A stretch of 64,000 nt of DNA from Asterella californica (lineage: Eukaryota; Streptophyta; Marchantiopsida; Marchantiales; Aytoniaceae). Shown here piece by piece: positions 34,141 through 47,100 of the stretch; positions within the stretch are counted from its first letter, which is position 1, and the number at the start of each line of letters is the position of its first letter. Made by a program: the position numbers and the translations under genes. Under the pieces are notes generated by a model, which saw only the letters and a list, made by a program, of their open reading frames with translations, was not told where the DNA came from and ran no database searches. The stretch lies in NCBI GenBank assembly GCA_036924285.1, contig JAYKYS010000002.1, positions 3,782,001 to 3,846,000 of the forward strand. Direction: 5' to 3'.

Positions 34141-36619
34141 AGGAGCCATCGGACTGGAGTTCTGATCATTCATCAATCACAATTGTATAGGACTTGACAC
34201 TTTTTTTGTAAATACATGGGACTGAAGTTTTGAGGGATGCACTACTCCTATGTTTGGAAGTTCCGCATTACGGATATGAGTGACAAAAGATTTGTTTCTA
34301 CTATCTTGCTCAAGTAGAAATCTTGATAAACCAACATCTGGATATACAATAAGCCCATACTGATGTGTTTGACGTCTAAGAGAGAGAAACTCGTAGAACA
34401 GCGAGGTAACTTAGAAATGGTCGATTACTAGTGAGGGGAGGACCGAACAATAAATCGATAAGATGAGATGGATCGCGTTCATCAACCGTTATGGAGAGTG
34501 GAACAAGCAAATACTTGAACATCACATCAATGATGAGACTCGCATAGATGAGAAGAATGTGATACATCATAAACTTTTGGTTCAATTTCTTAGACATATA
34601 TATCCATCAATAGACAATAATCTATATAGCGATGACGTCGGATTCCTACCGTTGACTAAAGAAAACATATAGGTAAATTTCTCCACGACTTAATTCTAGC
34701 AGTGTCAATTTTGAGAAGTTCAAGTTGATCATTTGTTTCTCTCATGCAAGGTGTCAATGAGGTGATTTGTTCAATTCAAACATAGGGTCTTTAAGATAAT
34801 GTTAATCATATATTTTAGACCAATCTTTACTCTTCATATATAATAATGAATCATAATCATTGTCAATTGAAAGTAACATTTCTGAGACTCTCTTCGTATA
34901 AGCGTAGTAAATTCTTTCACATCTTTTAAAGAAAATCTGATCCAGAAAACTTGTTCCTCGAGTTGTGTTTAAATCCATAATCTAAGCAAAAACTATCAAG
35001 CTCGTTATTGAACATCTCCAACGTTAAGGTATGACAAAGACGTCTCTCTCACTTTTGGATATAACTTATAAGGAGATTGAAGTTATTGTCCACATAAAAG
35101 GTGTGCACTCTTAAAACATGCAAGAGCTTGGGTGAAGAAGACTTCCGTAGCCTCATGTACCTCTATGTTCAATTTTGGAATTACATACAAAAGTATATTT
35201 TGTAACGACTTACGTTACACATAAGAAGTTTGTTTATTAGTAAGATGTTTAGTTATAACTAAGTGTGGAGAAATTTTATTTACTACGCATTACTTTAAGG
35301 AGGTATCAAGTTAGTCATGTCTAGCTAAAGTTAAATATGATTAAATTTAGCTATACTTTTGGACAAAATTAGATATTTTTTAAATAGTGAGCACTACTAT
35401 CCTGTCATCTTGTTTAAAAAGTAGAAAGGAGATGGAAAATATTCTTTATCTTCTTTTTTGGCTTGATATTAGTGGTGGAACTTAAGTTATTGACTTTGTG
35501 AATATTAAAAAGAAGAAGAGATTCAACATGTTATCTTTTTAGTGGGTCATAGTGTAGAGGAGGTGGGGTGGAAATTTGAGATTCATTGAGAAAATTCCAA
35601 AATCTTTCTAGAAGTTATTGACTTTGAAAGAATAAACCGTTATGAAAAGATAAGAAACTCAGATTAGTGCTTTTATTTTAAATAATATCTTAGTAAAACT
35701 TGATAAAACGAGTTACGACTAAGTTACATGAGGGTACCAAAGTAAAAATATAGAATATATAAACAGTGGAGCAGAGAAGAGCTCCATCATCATAATGATA
35801 TTTGAGCAATATAAAAAGAGTGTGAGATTTCAGAATGTGAGAACTTGAAAGACATCGTTAGACTGGAGAAATTAATTTATGAGTTTATGAGTTTGTGAAT
35901 GACTAAACTTAGTCATTTTTCTTTCAAGTTAATGATGTACTTTCATTAAAACAATCAGAGGTGATCCTTCAATGAGAGATAAATTTGACATGTTGCAGAC
36001 TGATCAATGACTACTGTGGAAGTTTAGAGATTAGAGAATAATTGATCGATAAGACTACAAAGAGTATATAGTTCATCACTGCTATGAGTGGAAAATACAA
36101 ACATTGTCACATGATACATGCATGAAAAGTTGATATGTGTAATGTTACATATCATTGATATGGTAAAGTGATTAGTTTTACAGTCAATAGTAAGAGGTAT
36201 GATCCAACAATATATTAGAAAACGAGGTGTACTAATCACAATGATATGGCGAAGTCACTACTTTTATCCTAAATACCAAGGGTGTGATCAAACGGTATAT
36301 CATTAAGAGAGATGTACTAATCACAATCTTAAAACAAGAAATGTACTAAGCAAACCAACATATTAGAGGTGTGATAAAACAAACTTTTGTAATAAAAAGT
36401 CAAACCACTCAAAGGCGCAAGTGGATAGTTTGAGAAGTGGCAGACTAAGTATGTATAATCATTAGCTGTTGTAAAGTATTCAAGCCAACAAAATGGTAAC
36501 AAATAAAGATTTTTAATTCCATCATATGTGCCTTTTATACCCTCACCTGGGGTTTAATGAGCGGTTTAACTTGCTGCTAGAGTACTGTAACTAGTTACAG
36601 TAAAACTGGCACACGATCT
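34141..36619. other. A+T-rich gene-free stretch, start of duplicated unit
   Basis: No gene. The part 34690-35140 is a diverged relative of 40500-40960 (shared words CAATGAGGTGAT, TTCAAACATARGGTCTTT and CATCTCCAACGTTRAGGT). It therefore marks the left border of a tandemly duplicated unit. The rest is A+T rich with frames below 80 codons. Confidence 0.5.
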
Positions 36620-37535
36620 GACCGAGCTTCAGGACCTTGTGAAAGCAGCAGGACATTGGAGGATTTCAAGAATTGTGCTGGGAAAAGAGGTCGGATTGGA
36701 ATGGAGTTCCATCCACTCCTCTCCGTCCATCTCTATATGCTCGAGTTCAAATTGCAGCGGACGAGGCGGAGGCTGCAGGTCACGCGCCACAAGTATGTTT
36801 TCAAATTCGGTTCTCGCTCTCCAGGTTCAAGAGGGACAAGCATGTGGATTTCAAATTGTACACTGCCTCTGCTTCATTTGCAAGTGGAACTCTTGACAAA
36901 AACTAAGATCTTTTGGTTGTTGGCTCAAATGGCTCAGGGAGGCCGCATGGGCTAGTAGGTTTGCTGTGATTACTGCGGAGACAGAAGTGCTCGAGATAAT
37001 GAAGACTTGAGGCTGAGCGCACTGGGTGCCACAGGAAGGTAAATGCCATAGTCTAGATGTTTAGAAGCTGCGTGGGACCCAACCGCAAGCGTGCATAAGA
37101 AACGGAAACAAAGAACTGGATGGCTGTTGATGCTTACGTAAGCCAATTGAGGCAATTCAGCCGCAGTCCTCAATAGAGGAGAAGGACCATGAAACCTCTG
37201 CTGACCCATTGCCTGTTCTCCTCCAACGGTCCCTACGTCCAATGCACCTCACCTCAGCTTGCTAGAGTTTGGCCCGCCCTTGTGACCAGGTGCTGTTAGT
37301 TCATGCCAATCTGATAACTTGGGTTGCGGCAATTTTCTTGCCTTCAGCTGGTGACGCAGTTCGTGATACTGTTGCTGACAGGATCGTTGGATGGTAAACT
37401 ACTCGCCGGTTTCAGCTTCACACCGAAATTCAAGTGAAGCTGAATTGCGCGTTCTGTAATATGGTGATATCTGCTTTCTGAGTTGCTAGCAATCGATTTA
37501 TCGTAGAAGTAAGGTCGAGAAAAGACGCTGGGGCA
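36620..37535 (+). promoter_or_regulatory. Upstream region of the RNase HII gene (duplicated)
   Basis: This block is repeated at 41000-43203, where it is interrupted by two insertions. Short frames of 77-99 codons here are not kept open in the second copy, so the conservation reflects duplication, not coding. It presumably holds the promoter and leader of the gene starting at 37536. Confidence 0.5.
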
Positions 37536-40278
37536 ATGGCTGCCACTATTCTCCGACGCTCCAGTCGACTGGCTGCTGCTCCTGCAAGACCAGGTAATTT
37601 GTTTCTGTAGCCTCACCTGCTAGTCATATGCTGGGCATTGTGAGTTCTGAGGACGAGAAGAGTTGAAGCACAAGTAGGACGTGTATCGAGGTAAGTTCAA
37701 GCTCTTAGAATTTAATCAGACATTGTTTCATAAGAGTAATCTAAGTCTTATCTCTGTCTGTGCAGAACCTGTAGTATCATCGCTGAAGCCAAAGAAGATC
37801 TCCGTGTCTGTTGGCAATAAGGCTGGAAAAGGTTCAAAGAAGATGAAGAAAAGCGATGATTATTATGACAAAGAAGGGTCTCAAGAGGCGGGGGAAAGAG
37901 ATGTTTTGTTGCCAGGAGCAGTTGATTCTACGCGCGAACCCGAAATTGCAATCGAGTCACATCTCAAGCGAGGGAAGTCCCTAAAGAGTATGCCCAGTAG
38001 GGACATGGAGGTGAGCACGTGATTTTTGCTAAGGATAAGTCACCTGATACTGTGAGAGCAGAAGTGCAAATTATACCGTAACTTTTTCTGTCCCCTAATA
38101 ATCCGGAACTAGCATAGTTAATGTAAGTGTTAATTTACATCATGTTGCACTTGGTTGGCCGAATGTGGTTGAAGGTCCGGGAACTTGATAATGACATTGC
38201 TCAGATTTCGAGAACTTTCACAACATTCATCAAGATTTCTTATGAGTACAAGCTCGGCAATATAAGTTTCCACGTTATGCTTTCTCGCAAGTAGACACAA
38301 ATTCTTGGGTTACTCGACAGTCCGAAGTTCGCGGTAAAAGCTGGTTACACTTTACTTTACTGACTGGAACAAGAGTCGTTTTGTAGGCGGAGTTGTGGGA
38401 GATGGGATTCCAGCACATAGCGGGAGTGGACGAGGCAGGGAGGGGTCCGCTGGCCGGACCTGTAGTTGCTGCTGCCTGTATCATCCCCTCCTCTGTCACA
38501 ATTGAAGGTACTCCTATAATTGTTGCTGCCCAACTTACAATCCGAAGCCTTTGCTTTCAGTTTGTACTCCTATTAGTATTGTCTGGCCCTGTCCCAGACA
38601 ATCAGCTTCATACCTTGGTATCGCTGTGGAGGAATGTACTGCAGCTTACCGCTTAGATTACCGTTTGGCTTGAAGTGGTAAATGCCCGGACTGGTCCTCG
38701 AGTTATCGCTTGTAAGGACCAGTCGGAAGTTCTTCTCAGATGATCAGGAAACTGCATGTCAGCTTTGAACCAGTTGTTGAACATTGCATCTACCTTGCAG
38801 GTATAGATGATAGCAAGAAAATGACCGAAAGTAAAAGGGAGCAGCTGTACGACACGATCACATCAACGCCTGGTGTCAGTTACGCTGTACTGTCCTTGAC
38901 TCTCACATGTTTGGTACAAAACCTTTTGTTGTCAAGTTCACTTCACCTCAATCAATGCCTGTCCTTACTACTTTTTGTGTAGCTCATCATTTGTGCACTG
39001 TCCTGGACTGTTATACTCCCTCTTGGAAAGAACAGATTTCCGTAAATCTACCTGAAAATTGGGTAATCGATGTGTTTGCTTTCTTCCATTTGATCACATC
39101 CTTCCTTGTGATCGTCCAACTGTGGTTAAGACCGTCTCGCTCTTACTTGGTCTTCAGACCCTGTGATACCTGTTCATACCATTCAAGCAACAGCTGAAAT
39201 TAGTACCGGACGCCGTTCAGGTGCATGTGGTGGATGCTGCCAAAATCGATGAAGTCAACATACTTCAGGTTTTTGATCAGTTCAATCCCTCTACGTTGGA
39301 GTTCTTACGTATTAGGCTTCTATGGTAAAGCATGGTTCGGCTTCTAACAGGGTTTTCCGCATTCTCGCTCCGTTTAAGGGAAATGACATTGTAACACAGA
39401 ATTTATTTAAGCACCATGTAGAAGAGATTCGAGCGACCGTTTGTTCTTTGAAGATATCTTTTACGGGAAACACCTAGTTTCCCTGCTAAATATGGACGGA
39501 TATTGTAGATGCATGTTGCTCTTCGAGGGTGAAGGAGCTCCGGATAATCAACTTTGTTTCCATGCTGTCGGTGAATTGTCCAGGCTACGATGCAGGCAAT
39601 GACAGCATGTGTGCACAAGCTTTCCTGTAAATCACAAGGCCTTCCTAGTCCGGACTATATTCTGGTTGATGGCAACAGGCTTCCAGAGAATTTCCCAGAG
39701 AATGCAAGAAGTGTCGTGAAGGTGCTACTTCTCCCGTCATCGTACCATCAAACGAGCTGCGAGTCGTGATCACTCTGTAATCTATGATGACTGCGAGCGT
39801 GTTTTGGTCTCGAAGCGAGAGTGAGAGCCTCTTGAACTCTCCTGAAACATTGTATTGCATTATTTTGGTTTTCAGGGAGATGCCGTGTGTCACGTCATCG
39901 CTGCAGCTTCGATTCTGGCTAAAGTCACCCGCGATCACCTCATGCTTTCTTATGACAAGTAAGTTGTCCTCCCTACACGCATCTTCTACTGCTTTGACGA
40001 CTGGAAATGTCTGTTTAATTGCAGCTACGGTTAAACAGAGCATTTACACATGCATCTCACTTCTGCTAGACCTGGGTTGGGATTCACTTTTATTCCATGC
40101 TTATGTCGCTAAACTAATTCTTGTGAGCAGGAAATGGCCAGAATATGGCTTCAAATCTCACAAAGGATACGGAACAAGTGTACACATGGCAGCCTTGCTA
40201 AAGCTTGGTCCTTGTGACATTCATCGGCGTTCTTTTGCACCTCTTAAAGACCAGGTTCTCAGTAGAACTGACACTTGA
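37536..40278 (+). CDS. rnhB: RNase HII (bacterial-type RnhB), probably organellar
   Basis: Exons: 37536-37593, 37766-38010, 38387-38507, 38801-38886, 39221-39268, 39584-39721, 39876-39958, 40131-40278; all GT-AG with matching phases, 308 residues. RNase HII cuts the RNA strand of RNA-DNA hybrids, removing single ribonucleotides and primers with a DEDD metal site. Seen here: [20 protein letters not shown] (Asp, Glu), [45 protein letters not shown] (Asp), [15 protein letters not shown] (Asp) and the substrate-binding tail [18 protein letters not shown]. The bacterial signature, not the eukaryotic H2A one, together with a leader rich in Arg, Ser and Ala ([19 protein letters not shown]) suggests import into plastid or mitochondrion. 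A lysine-rich linker (residues about 20-100) precedes the catalytic core. Confidence 0.9.
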
Positions 40279-41000
40279 ACAAGTGATTCAGGGATGTTGT
40301 TTTAGGAAGAACCTAGGTTCATGATACCTTTGCGAAGACATCAAGAATCTTCAGCTAGTGTCTACATATCTATGAAACAAGATTGACATAACCGAGATTC
40401 TACAAAAATTTTACTTTCTCCAAAAGAAACTTAGAACAATGTGAATGATATGTCTACCTTATCAGAATTTGCACTCAGATACGAGATTAAGCAAGTTCAA
40501 GTGGATAAATTTACTTCTCGTATTAACCCCAGAAGATGTCAGAGCAATGAGGTGATGTGTTCAGTTCAAACATAAGGTCTTTCATGTACCGCTCATGATA
40601 TATCTTTCACACATCTCTCTTCTCCACACGCATTAATGATCCACAACGGTTGTTGATTTGAAAGTCACTTATGTGAGTCTTTTCATGTAAGCATAGTGAA
40701 ATCTCTAAATTTCCTAAAAGAATCCCAAATTGTTTTTTTCTGAGGTGCTTCCCAAATTAAACAAAAAGGATGTTCAAGCACTTTACGGAACAATCTCCAA
40801 CGTTGAGGTTTAAAAAGGATGTATCCCCATTACTTCGTTACAACTTCTAAAGGGTTCAAGCCACCGTGGTCAGTAAAGGGCTAGTAACCTTTACAGCTAA
40901 ACATCTCCAAGTGCTTACGTTCATCCATGCTCACCCTTGGGCTTGGGCAGGAAAGTGTGTGTTCACTGTTGCGAAGTGTGGTAGAAGCATGTACTAGAAA
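40279..41000. other. 3' flank of RNase HII and border of second duplicated unit
   Basis: No gene. 40500-40960 is the diverged partner of 34690-35140. Its position, just after the intact gene and just before the second copy of the upstream block, shows that the duplication is in tandem and head to tail. Confidence 0.5.
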
Positions 41001-41147
41001 CTGGAATGGACAAACTGACGGGAATGAAGATTTGTGACCATCCTCTCTCCTCCATCCATCTCAATCTGCTCGGAATTCAATTGGCGACGAACGAGGAGGA
41101 GGTCGTTGCTCGAACATCACAAGAATCTCAAATTCGGTTCTAAGTGT

Positions 41148-41985
41148 CATCCCAGTTCGGTTAGAACCGGACCGGACTATGAAACCGCGGTTTAGGTTCA
41201 AACAATTATGGATCAGTTCGGTTCAGGTTGAACAAAAAGCGTATGGTTCAAAATCGATACGGTCAGTTTAAGGTGTTAAAGAGTTTAAAGTTTAAACGGT
41301 TCAATTTGCAATCAGTTCAGTCCATAGATCATGTAAAATGGTTCAGTTCAAATTTATGTGATTTGAACTGATTTGAGTTTGCAGGTCAAAAAGGTCAGTG
41401 AAGGCGAAACCACGTGATGAATAACAAACGGACGGGAAGACCCATCGAGCCGAACCGGAGGAGAAAAAGACCCAAAGGACTTAAGCACTTCAAAGGTGAA
41501 GAGAAAATCAAGCTAATCACCATCATCTTTAGCTCTAAAGTCACCGTTCTTAAAATATCAAAACATAATTTTACATGTAATTGTGCATATAACTGTTGCA
41601 CAAGAGGTGACACCACCTACAACAGTTACCTTTCTGTAAATGACATAAGCTAAAGCTATCTATACAGAAGTGGAAATACAATAGAGCTCTCTGGTAGTTG
41701 GGTGTATAAATAACTGTGTAACGTTTTTTATGTTCAAATTCAGATTGTGAGCTAATGAGCTCACGGTTTAAATAGTTTGAACCACGGTTTATTTAGTTTG
41801 ATTCAAACCGATTCAAGTTCTTCTAAACGAGTTGGTCTATTAATTTTGTGGGTAAATGGTTTGGTTTATACGATTTTCAACTTAAATGCTTGAATTTAAT
41901 TTCGGTTCAGATTAAAATTTTGTTTAAGTGGTTCGGTTAAAGATGATGCAAAATCGGTTTAAACCGAACCGAGCCCGAGCGCTAC
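41148..41985. mobile_element. GGTTCGGTT-rich element, copy 2, inserted in duplicated unit
   Basis: The two duplicated blocks align up to TTCGGTTCT (36813 in the left unit) and resume at CCATGTTCAGGAAGGAC (left: CCAGGTTCAAGAGGGAC). About 830 bp in between exists only in the right unit. It is built of degenerate GGTTCGGTTCAAA and AAACCGAACC words. Inside it, on the minus strand around 41404-41490, sits a copy of the dispersed repeat also found at 3545, 57960 and 62805. No ORF of note. Confidence 0.65.
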
Positions 41986-42124
41986 TTCCATCTCCATGTT
42001 CAGGAAGGACAAGCCTGTGCTTAAATTGTAAACTGCCTCTGCTTCATTTGCGAATGGGAACGCACCAAAAAGAACCAACATCTTATTCAATGTTAGCTCA
42101 CAATGGCTCAGGCAGGTCTCAGGA

Positions 42125-42650
42125 GCTTCACTGCCAACTACATTAATGTTACAAATATTATTTCAGTGAGCTTCCAAGAATCCTTGCGAACATGTATTAT
42201 TGTTAGTAACACTATTAAAGTTAAACATATATTATTTATATTATATAATCAAAATTTAGTATAATTATAATTATAATTATTTTTTTATCTTCAATCTGTG
42301 AACTTAACTTAAGTGAACATAATCTTTTAATATTTTTGAGAGATTTTGATGTTCCGTTTGTTTCCAAATGAAATTCTCATTGAAAGATGTTAAATAGAAT
42401 AATGTATATTTCAACTTCATTGATACATTCTAGAGTTGTCGTAATACTTTCTAATAGATGGTATTTCTGTAGAATAAAAATATATAATTATTATATCGTG
42501 ATATATTTGTTAAATTAAAAAATAATTCAATAAATATTATTTTAATTACAATTAATTATTTTCAGATTGTAGCTTCAAATGAAATAATGTTATAAACACT
42601 ACATATAACGCTATCCAAATTATTACACTAAACAGAATTTCTAGTCAAAA
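42125..42650. mobile_element. A+T-rich insertion in duplicated unit
   Basis: The left unit reads from GGCTCAGGGAGG almost directly into TTTGCTGTGATTACTG, whereas the right unit carries about 520 bp of very A+T-rich sequence between the matching words. No ORF. Clear terminal inverted repeats could not be read, so the class is open; a MITE is the likeliest. Confidence 0.5.
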
Positions 42651-44179
42651 AGAGTTTGCCGTTATTACTGCAGGGAGAGAAGTGCTCGAGATAATGAAGT
42701 TTTCAGGCTGAGGGCACAGGGCGCCACATGACGGTAAACGCCATAGAGTAAAATGTTAGAACTGCGTGGTACTCAACCCCAAGCGTGCATATGAAAGCGG
42801 AAACTTATAAATGACTGGCTAACTGAATGAGCCAATCCTCAGCTGACGAGAAAGACGATGCAACGTCTGCTACCACTGCTGCACCGTTCCCTGTTTTCCT
42901 CTAACTGTCCCCACGACCAGTGCGCCTCAACTCAGCGTACTAGACACCCGCCCTTCTGACCACGTGCTGTTGTTAATTCATGCCAATCGGATAACTTGGG
43001 TTACGGTAGTTGTCCAGCCTACAGTTCATGAGACGCCGAAATGACGGTTGACAGTTGCAGACAAGATCCTTGGATGGTAAACTACTCGGAGGATGAATCA
43101 CCTAAATTTCAGTGAAAATTGCCCGTTCAGTAATAGTTCTGCTTTCTGAGTTGCTACCAATCAATTTATCGTATAACCAAAGTCAAGAGAAGACGCTGAG
43201 GAAATGGCTGAAACAGCCTCCAACCGCCGGCCCACCGGTTGCTGCAATCAGGTAACTGTTCCCGTAGCCTCGTCTGCTAGTCATAAGCTGGGGCATTGTG
43301 AATTCCCGAGACGAGAGAAGTTGAAGCACAAATACGTCTATGGAAGTAAGTTCAATGGTTCACATGAGCAATCCAAGTCTTATCTCTACCTGTGCAGAAC
43401 TGGTAGTATCATCGCTGAAGGCCACGAAGATCTCCGTGTCCGTTGGCAATCATGGAGTATGTCCCTAAAGAATATGCCCAGTGGGGACATGGAGCACGCG
43501 ATTCTTGCAAGGTAAGTAACCTGATACTGCGAGAGCAGAAGTGCAGTATACCGTAGCTTTTTCTGCCCCTCAACAATCCGGAGTTCAGTGGCTAGCCAGT
43601 GTCATGGTACCCACATCTCGTTATGTGCCCTTACGGGCGCACCTCCATAGGGAGTGGATAAATCTGGGCTTACCATGTTACATTAATAGCACCTAAAGTC
43701 ACATCATGTTTGCACTTGGCTGGCGGAACGTGGTTGAAGGTTTTGGACTTGAGAACGACATGGCTAAGACTTCGACAACTTTCACAACATTCGTCAAGAT
43801 CTTTTACGAGCACAAGCGTTAAATAAAGTTATCCAAGTTAGTGCTTTCTCGTAAGTAGACGCAAATCTTGGGTTACTCGACAGTTCGAAATTCTGGGCAA
43901 AAGCTATAGACAAGACAAGGCGGAAAATGAACCTGCCACAAATCCAGACAACTGGAATCTCCAGTTTTACGGAGACGTGACGAATATAAGACATCTCGTT
44001 GATATGTCCGTCATCAGATCCTCGAGTAAATTACCAGAATCTTCTTTTTATAGTCTACAGAAACTTGTACATCAATGCATCTCACTACGGGCAGGGAGTA
44101 ACTTGTTTTGTTACACAGAGACGGTCCTCGAAAAACTCAATCACCTACTTAACGAGTATCAAGAATCAAAACATCCAAA

Positions 44180-47100
44180 TCATTTGTGCTTCTTCTTTCG
44201 CCTCTTCTTGTCCTCACTCTCACCGTCGCTATCATTGCTACTATCGCTAACGGTATCAGACTCTGTGCTGGAATCTGAATCACTTCCATCTGATTCCGAT
44301 GTCGACGAAGAATCCTCGCTCTCACTAGGGAGGGCCGGGTGCTGCTGCATGATAAGACGTGGCATATTCTTGAGGTACTCACGCAGACTGTCAGTGAGTC
44401 CACCCAGACCGATAGAGGTGAAGAAGTTGATGGCAAATCTTGTATTCTTGGGGTTGTCCTTCGGGAAGATACCATCAAAGGACTCTTGCATCATGGGATC
44501 AGAAAGTCTTTCATTGAGTTTGCGCAGACCGAGGTGCTCGGATAATTCCTGCATGTTCCAGTAAGATGCTTTAAGCGAGGGAGCGCCACTAGAAGAAATA
44601 CCAATTCCGTAAGTGAAGTTGGAAACGAATATCAGGCAAACTCTTATGTCAATGAGAATGCCTACAACAGAAACTGAAAGACTTCAATTCCGCAAAGAAG
44701 CTAATATCAGACAACCGCAAAAGTGCAAAACTTCTCAGAGAATCTTCTGTCCTACGCTTACCACCAACTTATGGTTACTCTGTGATTAAGTTCAACGAAC
44801 TCTGCCACCTAAAACAGATCCTAAGGGAGCTGACACTAACCTGGAAGAGAATCTTGATGAAAATACGAGATGAAGATGTAGTATCTTCCTCTGTAAGTCG
44901 GATGTAAGCCAGCGCTTGCCATGGAAGAGCGTCGGTACCCAGCAAATGAGCGAAAAACTTGGCAACATTACGTAGCTTGTTGGTTTCCAAACGATGAATC
45001 ATTGAATACTGCTTGACAAAGCACTGATCAAAATTTTCTTGATAAACACGGTTAATCAGGCAAAACCGCTGCCCCAAAAGCCCGTAGTATCTCAGATAAG
45101 TACGTTCTTGACTACAACATTCGAGGAGCATGATGCATAACTCCATCTGATCACAACCACACGAAACAGAAGTCCAGGGTCAGCAGCGTAAATCACAGTC
45201 CTTGACTCAATCAGACACTAGACATTCAAGTTAGCAGATATCCACTTACGTGTAAATACGCAACAACAAGCACAAGTAATGAGCGAACAAATGAGCGAAA
45301 AGTAAAACTGATTCCAGTACACGCTTAACCGTTATGGAGGCCAAGACAGAAAAACAGATCATGTCAAGTACCTCCTGGCCCGGTTCCAGTTTGATTTTGA
45401 GTAGCTTGTGTCCAGCTTCTTCAAAATCCACGCTGGACATGATGGTTAGATATATTGTTCTACGCAGATTGACCAAATTGGTTTCCGTTTCATCCTGGAT
45501 TTGCATCCTTTGCTCTCGTTCATCCTCGTCTTCCTCATCCTCTTCGTCAGAATCTTCGTCAACATCATCCTTCTCTCCCTCTTCGCCCCCGTCCTCATCC
45601 GAGTCATCTCCAAGGATGTCTCTTTTGATCGCTTCATACTTCTTCTCAGATTCCAGAAAATTTGGATCAGGCTTGAAGACATCTGCAATTACGACCTCGT
45701 ATCAACAGTCAGTTGGACAATTCATAAACATATACTCACACCGCCAGAACACATATACATTTCTTACAGACTGACCAACAAATTGCTCAGTAGGATATGT
45801 CGGACGGCTTACCAAGAAAGGACTCATCATCAAGGTCATCCTCTAATGAAAGCTCATGTGTAATCTGATCCTCGTGCTCCACAAGGTCCAGCTCTGGTAA
45901 AACTCCCGCATACCCCTACGGAATGAAAATTGCTCCTTGCGTTAGGTCACACCAAGTACGCCAAAGTCCAATATGTTGCATAATCCGAATAAGCTGACAT
46001 GCGACATACCTGAAAGCTCGCTTTTCTGATAGCAAACAGACCCTCAATCATGAACTGAACTCGCTTGTCAATCTCACCCTCGTGCAGAATGCCCCGGAAT
46101 CGCTCGAAAATGGCTGCATCAATACATATCCAGAAGTGAACAAGTGTAAAATACCAGCGAGCAAAGCTGTCTGTCACTACAAAGATTCAGCGTCTGAAAC
46201 TGACCTTATATTCTGGATCATGTGCGGAAGACAAGGCATCATCGAAGGCAGCAGCACAGGAAAGAGCTCAACGTAGGATTTCATATCTGCAATCTGAGGT
46301 AAATAGAATAAACCAACGATAAAAGCATGACAGTGACAAACCATGTAGTCCTTGGGAAGACAGATTCTGAAGAGTGGCTCCACATTCTTTCACGAACCCA
46401 ACTGCCACCTGCGTAAATTCCGCCACTGTCACTACCTCCCATACCATGAAACAACTCTCAAAAGGACAAGGCATCAATCACGAAAAAAACTTCACACGAA
46501 GCAGATCCTTACCCTAAGTCTAGAACTCTAATATATGTCGGTCTATGTCGATAGCAGCGCAATGCCCGAACTACCCATGTACAAAAGGTAACCCGTGGAT
46601 AGTGAATCTAGGGGAGTGAATGTACGCTAACGTCGAGCACCTTTTCAGCGAATATTTCTAACCAGACAGGAAATTGAGATGTGTGGCAAAGAGCACATCC
46701 CGAGAGAAGGGCTCTACACCTCCAGGACGAGGAAAAGAATAGGGAAGTTAAAAGAACGTCGGCGAAAACAAGGTAGAGTTGAGGGGTGACAAGGAGGTTG
46801 AATACTGGCTAATCCAGCAAACTTATGACTTGAACAAAAGGCACACACGCACGTGACAAAATCGTTGACATATAAGTGATATGTACAAGAAAAGACACCG
46901 ACCTTGTAAAGATGGTGAGTAAGTTTAGTCACAAGTCTGCAGATGCTAAACAAGAGACTCACCTCAACACTATCATCCGTTGGGTTTTCCAGGAGGACCG
47001 TGAGAAGCTCCAAGGCAAGAAGCTCATGGGCCACCTGCTGATTCACAAGATGCGCGATGAACTTGGCAGCGGCCAAAAGTACGGGCTGCATCATACCCAC

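Larger units (their letters stand above)
41001..43905 (+). pseudogene. Truncated duplicate of the RNase HII 5' half
   Basis: Upstream region, exon 1 and exon 2 of the RNase HII gene are repeated here. Exon-1 equivalent: ATG at 43204, MAETASNRRPTGCCNQ, then a kept GTAACT donor. Exon-2 equivalent starts after TGTGCAG at about 43397 and keeps KISVSVGN, but roughly 120 bp of the lysine-rich coding part is deleted and a stop follows. Similarity continues through the intron-2 equivalent to GGCAAAAGCT (43904) and ends just short of where the first catalytic exon would lie. No DEDD residue is coded, so no enzyme can be made. Confidence 0.8.

Noticed and set aside
36639..36955. Overlapping 77-99 codon frames upstream of RNase HII
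   Set aside because: The duplicated counterpart at 41060-42120 does not keep them open, so they are non-coding.
43204..43515. 103-codon frame beginning MAETASNRRPTG as a gene of its own
   Set aside because: It reads through the splice donor of a duplicated RNase HII exon 1; it belongs to the truncated pseudogene copy.
46177..46290. Possible extra CWC22 exon ([16 protein letters not shown])
   Set aside because: Joining 46342 directly to 46113 restores the conserved MIF4G sequence across the junction (LHAIFERF); the stretch is best read as intron.
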